This document shows positions 1 to 7,440 of a stretch of 10,386 bases of DNA, one piece after another (position 1 is the first letter of the stretch; each line of letters opens with the position of its first letter). The stretch is from NCBI RefSeq assembly GCF_000003605.2, contig NW_003118939.1, positions 59,065-69,450 on the forward strand, read 5' to 3'. Origin of the DNA: Saccoglossus kowalevskii (taxonomy: Eukaryota > Hemichordata > Enteropneusta > Harrimaniidae). A model generated the notes under the pieces. That model was not told where the DNA came from. It did no database searches and saw nothing but the letters and a program-made list of their open reading frames with translations. Both the position numbers and the translations under genes were made by a program.

Positions 1-525
1 TTAGAATCATCTCACTTTGAGTCATCTCACATAGAGTCATTTCACTTAGAGTCATCTCACTTAGAGTCATCTCACTTAGAGTCATCTCACTTTGAGTCAT
101 CTCACTTTGAGTCATCTCACTTAGAGTCATCTCACTTAGAGTCATCTCACTTTGAGTCATTTCACTTTGAGTCATCTCACTTAGAGTCATCTCACTTAGA
201 GTCATCTCACTTAGAATCATCTCACTTTGAGTCATCTCACTTAGAGTCATTTCACTTAGAGTCATCTCACTTTGGGTCATCTCACTTAGAGTCATTTCAC
301 TTAGAATCATCTCACTTTTAGTCATCTCACTTAGAGTCATTTCACTTAGAGTCATTTCACTTAGAGTCATCTCACTTAGAGTCATCTCACTTAGAGTCAT
401 CTCACTTAGAGTCATGTCACTTTGAGTCATTTCACTTTGAGTCATCTCACTTTGAGTCATCTCACTTAGAGTCATTTCACTTAGAGTCATCTCACTTAGA
501 ATCATCTCACTTTGAGTCATCTCAC
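1..525 (-). other. open repeat frame (M-T-L/Q-S-E)n, coding status doubtful
   Basis: On the minus strand every unit reads ATG-ACT-CTA/CAA-AGT-GAG/GAA. I see no stop from 525 down to the window edge, which gives about 35 repeats of M-T-L/Q-S-E. The C/T variation would be silent (Glu GAG/GAA), and the other common variant swaps Leu for Gln. The 4-bp insertion at 526-544 separates this frame from a second open frame at 713-522 that starts M-P-D-S-H and then follows the same repeat. Against coding, the plus frame starting at base 1 (L/F-E-S-S/F-H) is also open, there is no unique sequence and no upstream exon is visible. Most likely a by-product of a 15-bp period. Confidence 0.15.
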
Positions 526-694
526 TTAGAGTCATTTATTTCACTTAGAGTCATCTCACTTTGGGTCATCTCACTTAGAGTCATCTCACTTTGAGTCCTT
601 TCACTTAGAGTCATCTCACTTTGAGTCATTTCACTCAGAGTCATTTCACTTAGAGTCATCTCACTTAGAGTCATCTCACTTTGAGTGATTTCAC
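1..694. repeat. 15-bp minisatellite, 46 units
   Basis: Tandem array of the unit TTAGAGTCATCTCAC, in perfect 15-bp register from base 1 to 525 (35 units). It continues after one 19-bp unit (526-544, a 4-bp insertion) for ten more units to 694, and runs off the left window edge. Two positions vary most. Thirty units carry the TTAGAG-type start and sixteen the TTTGAG-type. The first base after TCAT is C in most units, T in about a dozen, and G once (unit 406-420). Rarer variants are TTAGAA (units at 1, 211, 301, 496) and TTTGGG (271, 560). The unit is five codons long, so several frames stay open on both strands, and openness alone is not evidence of coding. Confidence 0.98.
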
Positions 695-780
695 TTAGAT
701 GACTATCTGGCATAGAGTCATCTGGCCTACATTCATCACACCTACAGTCGTCTTATTCGCCTATTCATTATGCCTAGAAC
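695..780. repeat. degenerate tail of the minisatellite
   Basis: After 694 the 15-bp spacing continues with growing divergence. Units such as ATAGAGTCATCTGGC (712-726), CTACATTCATCACAC and CTACAGTCGTCTTAT keep the length and parts of the TCAT core. This looks like an older edge of the array that escaped homogenisation. From about 780 to 926 I see only AT-rich unique sequence. Confidence 0.7.
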
Positions 781-926
781 AATTCACAAACTATCAATTA
801 CTATTCTGACATCACCCATAGAAAACTAAATTAATTAGATTCTATTTTAGGTTTTGTTTGACTGAATATCTTGCTTTAAAATAGGATAACCTTGAACATG
901 AAATGTCTCATATAACAGAAAACATA

Positions 927-1139
927 TACTGTAAAAGGGTGTAATTATTCACTGGGTTTTAATTTAGTTTATTTCTCTGACTGGAAAATGCGCTAAATTA
1001 AAACCCAGTGAATATGTAAAATTTAGCATAGAACACATTATCTAAATGACGAAACTGTGAATTTAAAAACCCACTGAATATGCCTGAAATGGTAAATCAG
1101 TGAAATTTAAACCCAGTGAAAATTAGTCATTTTACAGTA
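927..1139 (+). mobile_element. TACTG-ended MITE, copy 1
   Basis: A 213-bp non-autonomous element bounded by inverted termini TACTGTAAAA (927-936) and TTTTACAGTA (1130-1139). A TA dinucleotide lies at each outer end, as expected if TA is the target duplication (Tc1/mariner-type insertion, inferred). It carries no open frame. Aligned by eye to copy 2 at 4093 it differs at roughly ten positions, including two one-base indels. Inside, a ~22-nt module around AAAACCCAGTGAA occurs four times, once inverted, so the left half folds into a long hairpin. No transposase is present, so movement would need a source elsewhere. Confidence 0.88.
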
Positions 1140-1370
1140 ACATCAATTTACTGAAACCATAAAATTTGCTCCAATTTACATGTTATTCAAAGTCAACTAA
1201 TGATTTGCTGATCACTGACAGCATATTTTATCACGAAATTGACAATTTGGGTAGAGGAGCAAACATTGTACATTGTATTACTTAGACTAGATTGTTTTCT
1301 AAATGTTTACTATTTTGGCATGACTGCAAAAGCTGATTTTGAAGTCAAATTAAAAAAAGGTGAAAAACTA
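1140..1370. other. AT-rich unique sequence, no gene seen
   Basis: No open frame of note, no repeat copies and no convincing splice or promoter signals. The short phrase TACTTAGACTAGA (about 1279-1291) resembles TACTTAGACCAGA at the left end of the next element (about 1369-1381). It could be an older, partial terminus. Confidence 0.5.
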
Positions 1371-1781
1371 CTTAGACCAGACTTTTATTATCCCTTGTTT
1401 CGCGAACCCGCCGAATGAACAGGAGCCGAAAATGAAATAAAAATAAAATTTTATTTTAGCGTAAAATTTTCTCGCGCACGCAGACTTTTAAGTGCAAAAA
1501 AATTGCTAAAATTTTCCGCTCGCCGCATAACAAACCCAAGTTGCATTTTCGTGGGAGTATCATGATCGAAGTACCGAAGTCTCGCGCAGATGAGAAACAA
1601 GGTTATACATGGAATAAAATTTTATTTCATTTCTTCTCTCTGATCAATGATCTCACTTACAATTTTTTGAGAATCACACAAATCCAATGGGAAAAAAAAA
1701 AAAAAAAATTTTTTTCGCCCTCCTAAAAAAATTGCCTTATAAAAACTCAAGAAACAAGGAATAAAAAAAGTCTGGCCTTAA
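1371..1781. mobile_element. ~411-bp TIR element, CpG-rich
   Basis: Left end CTTAGACCAGACTTTT...CCCTTGTTTC (1371-1400) pairs with the right end GAAACAAGGA...AAAAGTCTGGCCTTA (1751-1780) as an imperfect ~30-bp terminal inverted repeat. TTA stands at both outer borders, which would fit a 3-bp TTA/TWA target duplication of PIF/Harbinger type (inference). The interior has CpG-rich words rare elsewhere in the window (CGCGAACCCGCCG, CTCGCCGC), two copies of CTCGCGCA, an internal third copy of CAGACTTTTA (1481-1490), an 18-bp A/T palindrome (1440-1457) and an A17T7 tract (1692-1715). An open frame at 1541-1726 runs through this tract and has no protein-like character. Non-autonomous. Confidence 0.75.
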
Positions 1782-2544
1782 CAGTAGATATCGCATTTTT
1801 GGTATATACTGTACAACAAAAAAGAAGCCCTGACTTTGCGAGTCTGCATGGTCATTGATTAAAACAAAAACATCATCGAAATGCTTTTGAGACATTTCAA
1901 GATTTGAGAGGCCAGCTTATTTTGTTTTGTAGTTATACTGCTCATCAAAACCAAGAAATACAAATTTCTATTTGTTTTAGAATTTTGGAAATTAATTGCT
2001 TGCACAAACAGCCAGTTTTATTTAACATTAAAGTGATATACCAATAATTCAGTAACTAATTTGCATGGAACATTAGCAGCCAGAGTATCTATTCATCTTG
2101 ATTTCATCAATTTTTGTTTTTGCTTGAATTAACCAGGCTTCAATCAATGCAGTTATAGTGTATGGTTTATCAAACTCAATCAAATTCTATGAAGCTCTTT
2201 ATGTTAATGTTCGTGTGTTACAAGTTTATGAGAAGACTTACACATTTAAATGAAGTATGTCATTTAAAGATCATAGAGACATATACTTTATGTATCTATT
2301 GTCTCAATTTCAGATTGGATTTGACTATTTTTATAATTTGATATTCGATGGAAAATTTTTCATTATTCATGTTTGACTAAATTGGCAATCAGCAAAATTA
2401 CCTCCCAGCAAGTAGCTATAAGAGGTGCACCTTTTTAATTATGCTAATAGATGAAGAAAAAAATGATATTTAAGACATGTCATGTTATGGTCCGAGCATT
2501 ACTTAACATTTAGCTTTGAGTTGACGCCATGTATCTAAATTGAG
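1782..2544. other. AT-rich stretch, nothing recognised
   Basis: No open frame above noise, no tandem repeat and no copy of the elements described elsewhere. A single perfect octamer ATTTGCAT lies near 2059-2066. I see no promoter or exon that I could defend. Confidence 0.5.
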
Positions 2545-2756
2545 TACTGTAAAATACTTTATTTTAGCTGGAATTAATTTTCGCTGAAAAGACATTTTGG
2601 GTGTTTTGTATGGAATTTATGTTCACTGATTTTTGGCGAGTTGAATGTAAAATATAGAGAAAAAGGTATATTTGCTGGATTTTATTTTCACTGAATCATT
2701 CCTTGAGCGAAAATAGCGAAAATTAATTCCAAGCGAAAATAAATTATTCTTGAGTA
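2545..2756 (+). mobile_element. second TACTG-ended MITE, related family
   Basis: The left end TACTGTAAAATACTTTATTTTAGC... continues with a GGAATTAATTTTCGCTG arm. The right end has the mirror, AGCGAAAATTAATTCC..., followed by a decayed AAATTATTCTTGAGTA. The inverted arms are about 40 bp long with scattered mismatches, and the element is about 212 bp, the same length as the family at 927, 4093 and 7874. It shares their TACTGTAAAA terminus, flanking TA and repeated TTCACTG/TTCGCTG words, but not the rest of the interior. I read it as a sister family mobilised by the same source. Confidence 0.75.
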
Positions 2757-4092
2757 ATACATGTACATCTAAATATGTCTCATATTAGTGACATTGGTAA
2801 ACACTACAAAAAATAGTTGAAATTATTGATGACAATGAAACACACTTTTAGAAATTGTAAGTTTTTATGAAAAGGCAAAGCCGGCATGAAGGTTAAGTTA
2901 CAGCGGACTGTACTTTGTATGTATATAACAGCTTTTCAAAAATGTGGTTAATTTTTGTAATTCATAAAATGAGCTTTATTTTTGGCTTAAAATAACATTT
3001 TTTTGGTCAAAATCATGTTAGTTGTAATCATGAAAAAAAATCATTTTTATTTTTTTAAATAAGTTTGTATTCACTGATTTTTTTAACAATAATCAATCCA
3101 AACACATTTTCCTGTGACTGCCAAATACTATGAGATCCATATCTTTTACCTACCGGATGCAACTCACACTGTTGCAAAATTTTCTAGTGAGAATTTATAC
3201 CAGAATATCTTATTTATAACAATAATATAAAAAAAATATAATTTATTCAAATAAAATGCAGCAAAGTATACCAATTAAATAATCAACAGATTGGGACCGA
3301 ATATAATAGCATATGCGTTTACATTAATTACAGACTCAAATGTCCCAAAATTATCTTACAACATTTTGTCCAAAATGGCAACTAGCGTCAAGGGACAATT
3401 CTAATTCTTTACCATATTTTGGGTGCAAAAACAGTAAATTTAACAGAAAACACTTTGTCTGAAATAATTGAAAAAAATTAGGAGTTTTTGAAAAAAAAAT
3501 ACCAGCAAATTGCTGATGTCTGGGAGCATCTGAATCACTGAGAGATGTATTTATGGTCAAAATACGTAGTATTTTAATGATACAGTACATGTATGAAACA
3601 AATTTATTGTTATTTTAAATGCAATAGGTCTTCTATTGGAGATGTTCTTCTAGTAGAGCTAATAAGGTACATTGATTATATTGACTGTAATAGATTCAGT
3701 TTATTTCAGAAACCTCTACTTTATCTCAATATAACTGCCATGATGTGTCACATTCAGTTGCCATCTCAACTCAACTCAAAATTTCAAACTTGTGTTTAAA
3801 TTGTTTTCTCAGAATTACATTGTAACATTTTTATAAATTTAATTTATTTTGTATTTAAATTAACCTAACAATTTGTCATGAACAAATTTGTTGGAATACA
3901 GGATATACATGTATATCCAAAAATATAACATGTAATTACCATTTCAACTATGTAAATTTTTTGAATAAAATAATTTAAATATGTCCTTCAATAATAATAA
4001 TAAAAATTAAATTCTGACAAAAATTTTAATCCCATTTCCATGCTGTTCGTAAATGATTTTTTTGGGTATATTTATGTTTTCCTTATGTATAA
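2757..4092. other. AT-rich stretch, no supported gene
   Basis: Short open frames on either strand (3351-3590 minus, 3593-3799 plus) have compositions expected of AT-rich noise and no recognisable motif. The minus strand of the first holds a good acceptor-like tract ending TTATTTCAG, followed 46 bases later by a possible donor ATG|GTAAAG, but nothing supports a real exon. A perfect 18-bp palindrome (3901-3918) and a short (AAT)n run near 3990-4003 are the only structured sites. Confidence 0.45.
3901..3918. repeat. perfect 18-bp palindrome
   Basis: GGATATACATGTATATCC is its own reverse complement with no spacer. Function unknown. In AT-rich DNA such sites arise by chance, but the GC caps at both ends make this one cleaner than most. 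Confidence 0.9.
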
Positions 4093-4303
4093 TACTGTAA
4101 AGGGGTTAATTATTCACTGGGTTTTAATTTAGCTTATTTCGCTGAGTGGAAAATGCGCTAAATTAAAACCCAGTGAATATGTAAAATTGGGCATAGAACA
4201 CATTATCTAAATGACAAAACCGTGAATTTAAAACCCACTGAATATGCCTGAAATGGTAAATCAGTGAAATTTAAACCCAGTGAAAATTAGTCATTTTACA
4301 GTA
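4093..4303 (+). mobile_element. TACTG-ended MITE, copy 2 (best preserved)
   Basis: A 211-bp element with intact termini TACTGTAAAG and TTTTACAGTA and TA on both sides. Its left half forms a perfect 23-bp hairpin: arm 4111-4133 (TATTCACTGGG...TTTAGC) pairs with 4157-4179 across a 23-nt loop. The right half carries two further direct, imperfect copies of the same module, near GTGAATTTAAAACCCACTG and GTGAAATTTAAACCCAGTG. Same orientation as copy 1, opposite to copy 3. No open frame. The loop retains TTTCGCTGAGTGG, which copy 1 has as TTTCTCTGACTGG. Confidence 0.9.
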
Positions 4304-4438
4304 CTTTGTAACCATATTATGGAAAATAAATTATTATTTAAATTATTGATATAAATTATTATTAAAATTATCAAGCTCATTCAAATTCAGATCACTCATA
4401 GCATAGCGGTTGTTGCATTGTACTCAAGATTAGTAACG

Positions 4439-4451
4439 CCCCCCCCCCCCC
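4439..4451. repeat. poly-C run of 13, followed by AT palindromic tract
   Basis: Thirteen consecutive C residues are followed at 4452-4515 by an A/T-only tract of ATTAATATTAAT words that can fold back on itself. The G/C homopolymer stands out in this AT-rich region and is a likely place for length errors in sequencing or assembly. Confidence 0.9.
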
Positions 4452-4839
4452 AATATAATAACAAATATTATTAATATTAATATATGTTAATGTTAATGAT
4501 ATTAATATATATTGCTAGTTCTGTGAGGGATTCATATATACTTTGTTTTAACTTATCATGTCTAAAGCCCAGAGAGTATTCACTAATGGGTGTGACTTTT
4601 GGATGCAAACATGTGTTCCAGGATAGCCTTAAATTGCAGTTTAGTTGAGAGATACATGGATACAGTTTCTATGGTAAAATGCACTAATGTCTGGTTAAAG
4701 ACAGAAGAGACAACAGCAACAAAATGAAGTTACAGTTAATACCTGGTAGTATATTATACAAATAGTGTCTGACAATGCAGTCTGAAATTATAGGTATACC
4801 AGCATTACTGTAGCAAGTACACATGACATGGTGACTTTG

Positions 4840-4855
4840 AGGTCAGTCCAGGTCA
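4840..4855 (+). promoter_or_regulatory. perfect DR4 nuclear-receptor site
   Basis: AGGTCA-gtcc-AGGTCA: two exact consensus half-sites in direct repeat with a 4-base spacer. In animals DR4 is the preferred arrangement for RXR heterodimers with thyroid-hormone-receptor or LXR-type partners (established knowledge). The match is seen directly. Whether it is bound is unknown, because no promoter or exon is visible nearby. Confidence 0.5.
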
Positions 4856-5563
4856 TTGAATTCTACAATAAAAGAAATTTCATCAATCATCAGCTATTTT
4901 TTACTTTTCTGATCGCAACATACCATATCACCATGGTGATACTGTAATCATTGAATTAAATGTTTGGTGTGCCCAAGAGTGGAGGGGTTATATAATTAAA
5001 TTTGTAGATGTTCAGCAGAAAAAACACACATTTAAATAGAAAGATGAAGAGAAGAGAAGATAGTGAAGAGATACCGGTAGCAATCATTGAGTTGTACAAT
5101 GTACAAGCTGTGGACTATACAATCAGAATCCTCATTGATGCTACGTAGAACATACCATTGATAATCTGATCACAGAGTTAAAACAGAACAACTTAAAAAA
5201 TTGTAATTATACCTTGCAATTTACAGCTCCTAGTATTAGTGAGCTGCTTTTCCAAAAAAGTAGCATCAAATAATAATATATATCATTTAATGCATGAACG
5301 ACAATACTGTATCCCCAGTACATAAAATATAAGTAATTTTAATATAGGAAAGCATTAATTTAAAGTTAAATAAATTAAATAAAAATTCACACTTTGTTTT
5401 AAAAATAACAGGTGCCTGGCAATTTAAACAAAATAAATATTGTTATCATATTTGAAAATTAAATAAATAGCATACATATGTTTTTGTTAAAATATTATTA
5501 ACGTGAATTTGTACCCGTCTGTTTTGTTGTTTACAAAAAGTGTAACTGTATGTGAATACTCAC

Positions 5564-5767
5564 TCACTTTATAACTTCACCGTCCTTTAAATGAACACAA
5601 TATGATTTATATATTATTTTTACTCTAAACTGGGTGATGTAACCAATATAAGTATTATATCTGGTTTTAATACAACTCAGACACATGGTAGACAAAACAC
5701 AGCTGCCTTTACAGAAACTACAGCCAGTCTTTTCAACTAAATACGCTTGGAGAATAATAAATGACAT
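5564..5767 (-). CDS. possible cysteine-rich exon, uncertain
   Basis: A minus-strand open frame starts M-S-F-I-I-L-Q and contains a cysteine cluster G-C-S-F-C-K-G-S-C, then M-C-L-S-C (spacing C-x2-C-x3-C-x5-C-x2-C). It ends in D-G-E-V-I-K with its stop inside a strong splice-donor sequence, AA|GTGAGTGAG (last exon base 5568). A donor exactly where the frame closes is what a true coding exon would show, and the next exon would then lie at lower coordinates. An acceptor is less clear: GTATTTAG before L/V-E-K-T-G is the best candidate, and it would drop the apparent start. A plus-strand frame (5685-5855, ending at AAAG|GTGCGT) overlaps it and is an alternative. Product not recognised. Confidence 0.25.
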   Translation of the reverse strand: MSFIILQAYLVEKTGCSFCKGSCVLSTMCLSCIKTRYNTYIGYITQFRVKIIYKSYCVHLKDGEVIK

Positions 5768-5892
5768 TGTCTTGTTTCCGTTACATTATATCAACCACAA
5801 ACAGACGTGTTATTATGAGTATGGGGTTTACAAGAGAATATTCGAGATTAGAAAGGTGCGTACAGAATGAATGAAACAACTTTACTCACCTA

Positions 5893-6010
5893 GATCGGGC
5901 GAAAAGACGTAGATAAATTGATTAAACTTATACGGTTACGGTCCTATAACGCCCACATGCGAGTTTGTATCAGCAGCGATGATCCCGTACGCGAGATGCT
6001 CGGCTTTTGA
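5893..6010 (-). other. possible non-coding first exon with donor
   Basis: This patch has more CpG and less A/T than its surroundings (CGTACGCGAG, GATCGGGCG). On the minus strand it ends in GATCTAG|GTGAGTAAAG, a close match to the splice-donor consensus (donor GT at 5892-5891). All three minus frames carry stops, so it could only be a 5'UTR or other non-coding exon, with a start site guessed near 6000. It would splice towards the cysteine-rich frame at 5564-5767 across a short intron of roughly 120 bases or more. Inference only. Confidence 0.25.
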
Positions 6011-6396
6011 TTAGATCGCCCAGAAACATCAACACCACTTTATCTTTATGTTAATTTAATGACCCCCTAGCAAAATGTAGAAAACAACAGATATTTATTT
6101 ATATATTTAATTTTTAGAATTTATCTGGAAGCATTAGAAAGCCGGTATACTAACACTGGATAAAAACAAAACATTATTTTAACATAATGGTAAATCCAGT
6201 TAAAATACTCACATTAATTTTTTTATAAATAAAAATAAGAAATATTTCAAATGTTAATAAAAATGTTATTTTGTGGCGTGTGTATGCATAGTCCCTCTAT
6301 ATAATGTACATGAATGTCAGTGTGGGATTTAAAACAATACTAAGTGTCGATATTAAAATATGTATAATATTTGCAGATGTAACAGTCAACTACCAC
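6011..6396. other. AT-rich stretch, nothing recognised
   Basis: No open frame, repeat copy or convincing signal. TATATAA at about 6298-6304 looks like a TATA box, but nothing downstream supports a transcript. Confidence 0.5.
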
Positions 6397-6421
6397 GTCA
6401 CGTCCCTCAAGGGACGGTGAC
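6397..6421. repeat. GTCACGTCCCT inverted repeat
   Basis: GTCAC-GTCCCT (6397-6407) and AGGGAC-G-GTGAC (6410-6421) are inverted copies with one extra base, separated by CA. The word GTCCC recurs immediately downstream as a direct pair GTCCCGCG (6432-6439 and 6447-6454), so a compact GC-rich cluster sits in AT-rich surroundings. A DNA cruciform or a dimeric binding site is possible. Function unknown. Confidence 0.8.
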
Positions 6422-6430
6422 CACGCTTAC

Positions 6431-6581
6431 TGTCCCGCGTCACCTGGTCCCGCGTTTGCCAATTTCATGTCAAAACATTTAATGAATGAGTTAAGGGAGC
6501 TTTGGGATGCTGGTGGTATTTTCACATCGGTTTCGGATTCGATTTGCAGCAAAGTCAAGATAAGACAAATCTCAGCGACGA
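6431..6581 (-). CDS. possible internal coding exon, product unknown
   Basis: On the minus strand a pyrimidine-rich stretch of about 45 bases ends in TTGCATTGTAG|TCGTCG (first exon base 6581). This is the best acceptor I see in the window. The frame that follows reads V-A-E-I-C-L-I-L-T-L-L-Q..., then I-P-P-A-S-Q-S-S-L-N-S-F-I-K-C-F-D-M-K-L-A-N-A-G-P-G. It leaves through either CCAG|GTGACG (last base 6444) or GGGACA|GTAAGC (last base 6431), just before a stop at 6429-6427. It looks like an amphipathic helix followed by a polar loop; codon use is mixed rather than A/T-saturated. I do not recognise a family. An open plus-strand frame over 6490-6603 is a competing reading. Confidence 0.35.
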
Positions 6582-6642
6582 CTACAATGCAATACAGATG
6601 TGAATAAAGACAAACAAACAATTAAAGTGAGAATAAAAATAC

Positions 6643-6712
6643 ACACAGGAAAATAAAAAAAATAAATAAATAAATAAAAAACAACTAGCAAATAAAAGTA
6701 GAAAAAAAAATA
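6643..6712. repeat. A-rich simple repeat with (AAAT)n
   Basis: A run of A and AAAT words, including about five consecutive AAAT units near 6660-6678, then a second A-tract near 6702-6710. On the minus strand it is T-rich, so it is not the poly-A tail of the minus-strand retroelement relic next to it. Confidence 0.9.
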
Positions 6713-6804
6713 ATGGTAAAGTAAATTGGATTGTTTTCCACATTTGTGTTGGTGAATGTTTAGATTACTATTGCATGTACATGACCTTATCTTGAGATAG
6801 CTGA

Positions 6805-7400
6805 CTATAATGTTTTCAGTTTTTCCTCTCTTGTTTTGAAACAGTTCTCTATGTACTTTGCTATTTGTATTATTATTTTCTCATCTTTATTATTTAAAAT
6901 ATATTTTAATTTTTCTTTATTGTTTGCTAAGTGTTGGGGTGATAACAGCTGATAAAGTTTTTTTCTTTCTCTCGCGTAGAGATCACATGTTAAAAGAAAA
7001 TGTTCTTCGTCCTCTATGGCGTTATTTTCACAACATAGACATTTTCTGTCAGATATATCTGTGTTGTTTAACAATAGTCTCCCAGTCTCTATTTGTAGTC
7101 TGTGAGCACTAATCCTCAATTTTGTCATTGATGACCTGTGATGAGTATTTTTGACTACGTGTAAGTAGTTTTCAAAGCCAAAGTCTGTTTTCAGTTCTCT
7201 GTAAGTGCGCAATTTATTTTTATGATTTTCCCTTTGTTATCATTGTCTAAAATCTGTTTACAATTTTTTTCAAACTTTGTTTTTAGTTTTTCTGATATTA
7301 TTTTATTTATATTTACATTGTTCGCATTTTGCTTTTTTTCTTCCTGCCACAAATGGTCTATATCTAGATCAGTATATAAATAAGTACTTATTACAAGATA
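6805..7400 (-). pseudogene. 3' end of a non-LTR retrotransposon ORF2, frameshifted
   Basis: The minus frame ending in TAG at 6807-6805 carries the C-terminal region found after the reverse transcriptase in many bivalve and other invertebrate non-LTR elements. In order it has L-R-T-Y-R-E-L-K, K-L-R-I-S-A-H-R-L-Q-I-E-T-G-R, then a zinc-knuckle-like C-L-C-C ... E-D-E-E-H-F-L-L-T-C with all four ligands (C-x2-C, H-x4-C). The N-terminal part of the same tail (D-H-L-W-Q-E-E ... K-I-I-S-E-K-L) lies in another frame, at 7190-7400. The shift falls in the A-rich AAAAATAAATT near 7215-7230, because N-K-L-R-T-Y-R resumes the homologous reading. The palm and fingers of the polymerase and the endonuclease are missing. 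This is a dead 5'-truncated insertion typical of incomplete reverse transcription. No target duplication could be assigned. Confidence 0.88.
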
Positions 7401-7440
7401 ATATATAAAGATGAATATACAAACAGAAAAAAACAACTTA

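Larger units (their letters stand above)
4304..5560. other. AT-rich stretch, no gene; scattered small sites
   Basis: No open frame or exon I can support. The stretch holds the poly-C run, the DR4 site at 4840-4855, the 16-bp palindrome TATCACCATGGTGATA (4926-4941) and the 15-bp odd-centred palindrome TTGTACAATGTACAA near 5092-5106. The DR4 and the palindrome lie close together, so a distal enhancer is conceivable but unproven. Confidence 0.45.

Noticed and set aside
1-694. CRISPR array
   Set aside because: Units are contiguous 15-mers without spacers; a eukaryotic minisatellite.
522-713. Minus-strand frame of repeated S-E-M-T-L/Q as a gene
   Set aside because: It is the minisatellite in one frame. 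The plus frame from base 1 is open as well, and the frame breaks at the 4-bp insertion.
1541-1726. Plus-strand 61-codon frame
   Set aside because: Lies inside the TIR element, runs into an A17 tract (poly-Lys) and has no protein-like pattern.
3351-3799. Two short frames, minus 3351-3590 and plus 3593-3799
   Set aside because: A/T-saturated codons, no motif, no convincing acceptor-donor pair around the frames; consistent with chance.
4926-4941. TATCACCATGGTGATA palindrome as an operator
   Set aside because: A clean 16-bp palindrome, but nothing nearby gives it a role in a eukaryotic context; kept only as a note.
6298-6304. TATATAA as a working TATA box
   Set aside because: Such words are expected often in AT-rich DNA and no transcript start or exon follows at the right distance.
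6858-7112. Plus-strand 84-codon hydrophobic frame
   Set aside because: Shadow of the retrotransposon tail on the minus strand, whose motif match is far stronger.
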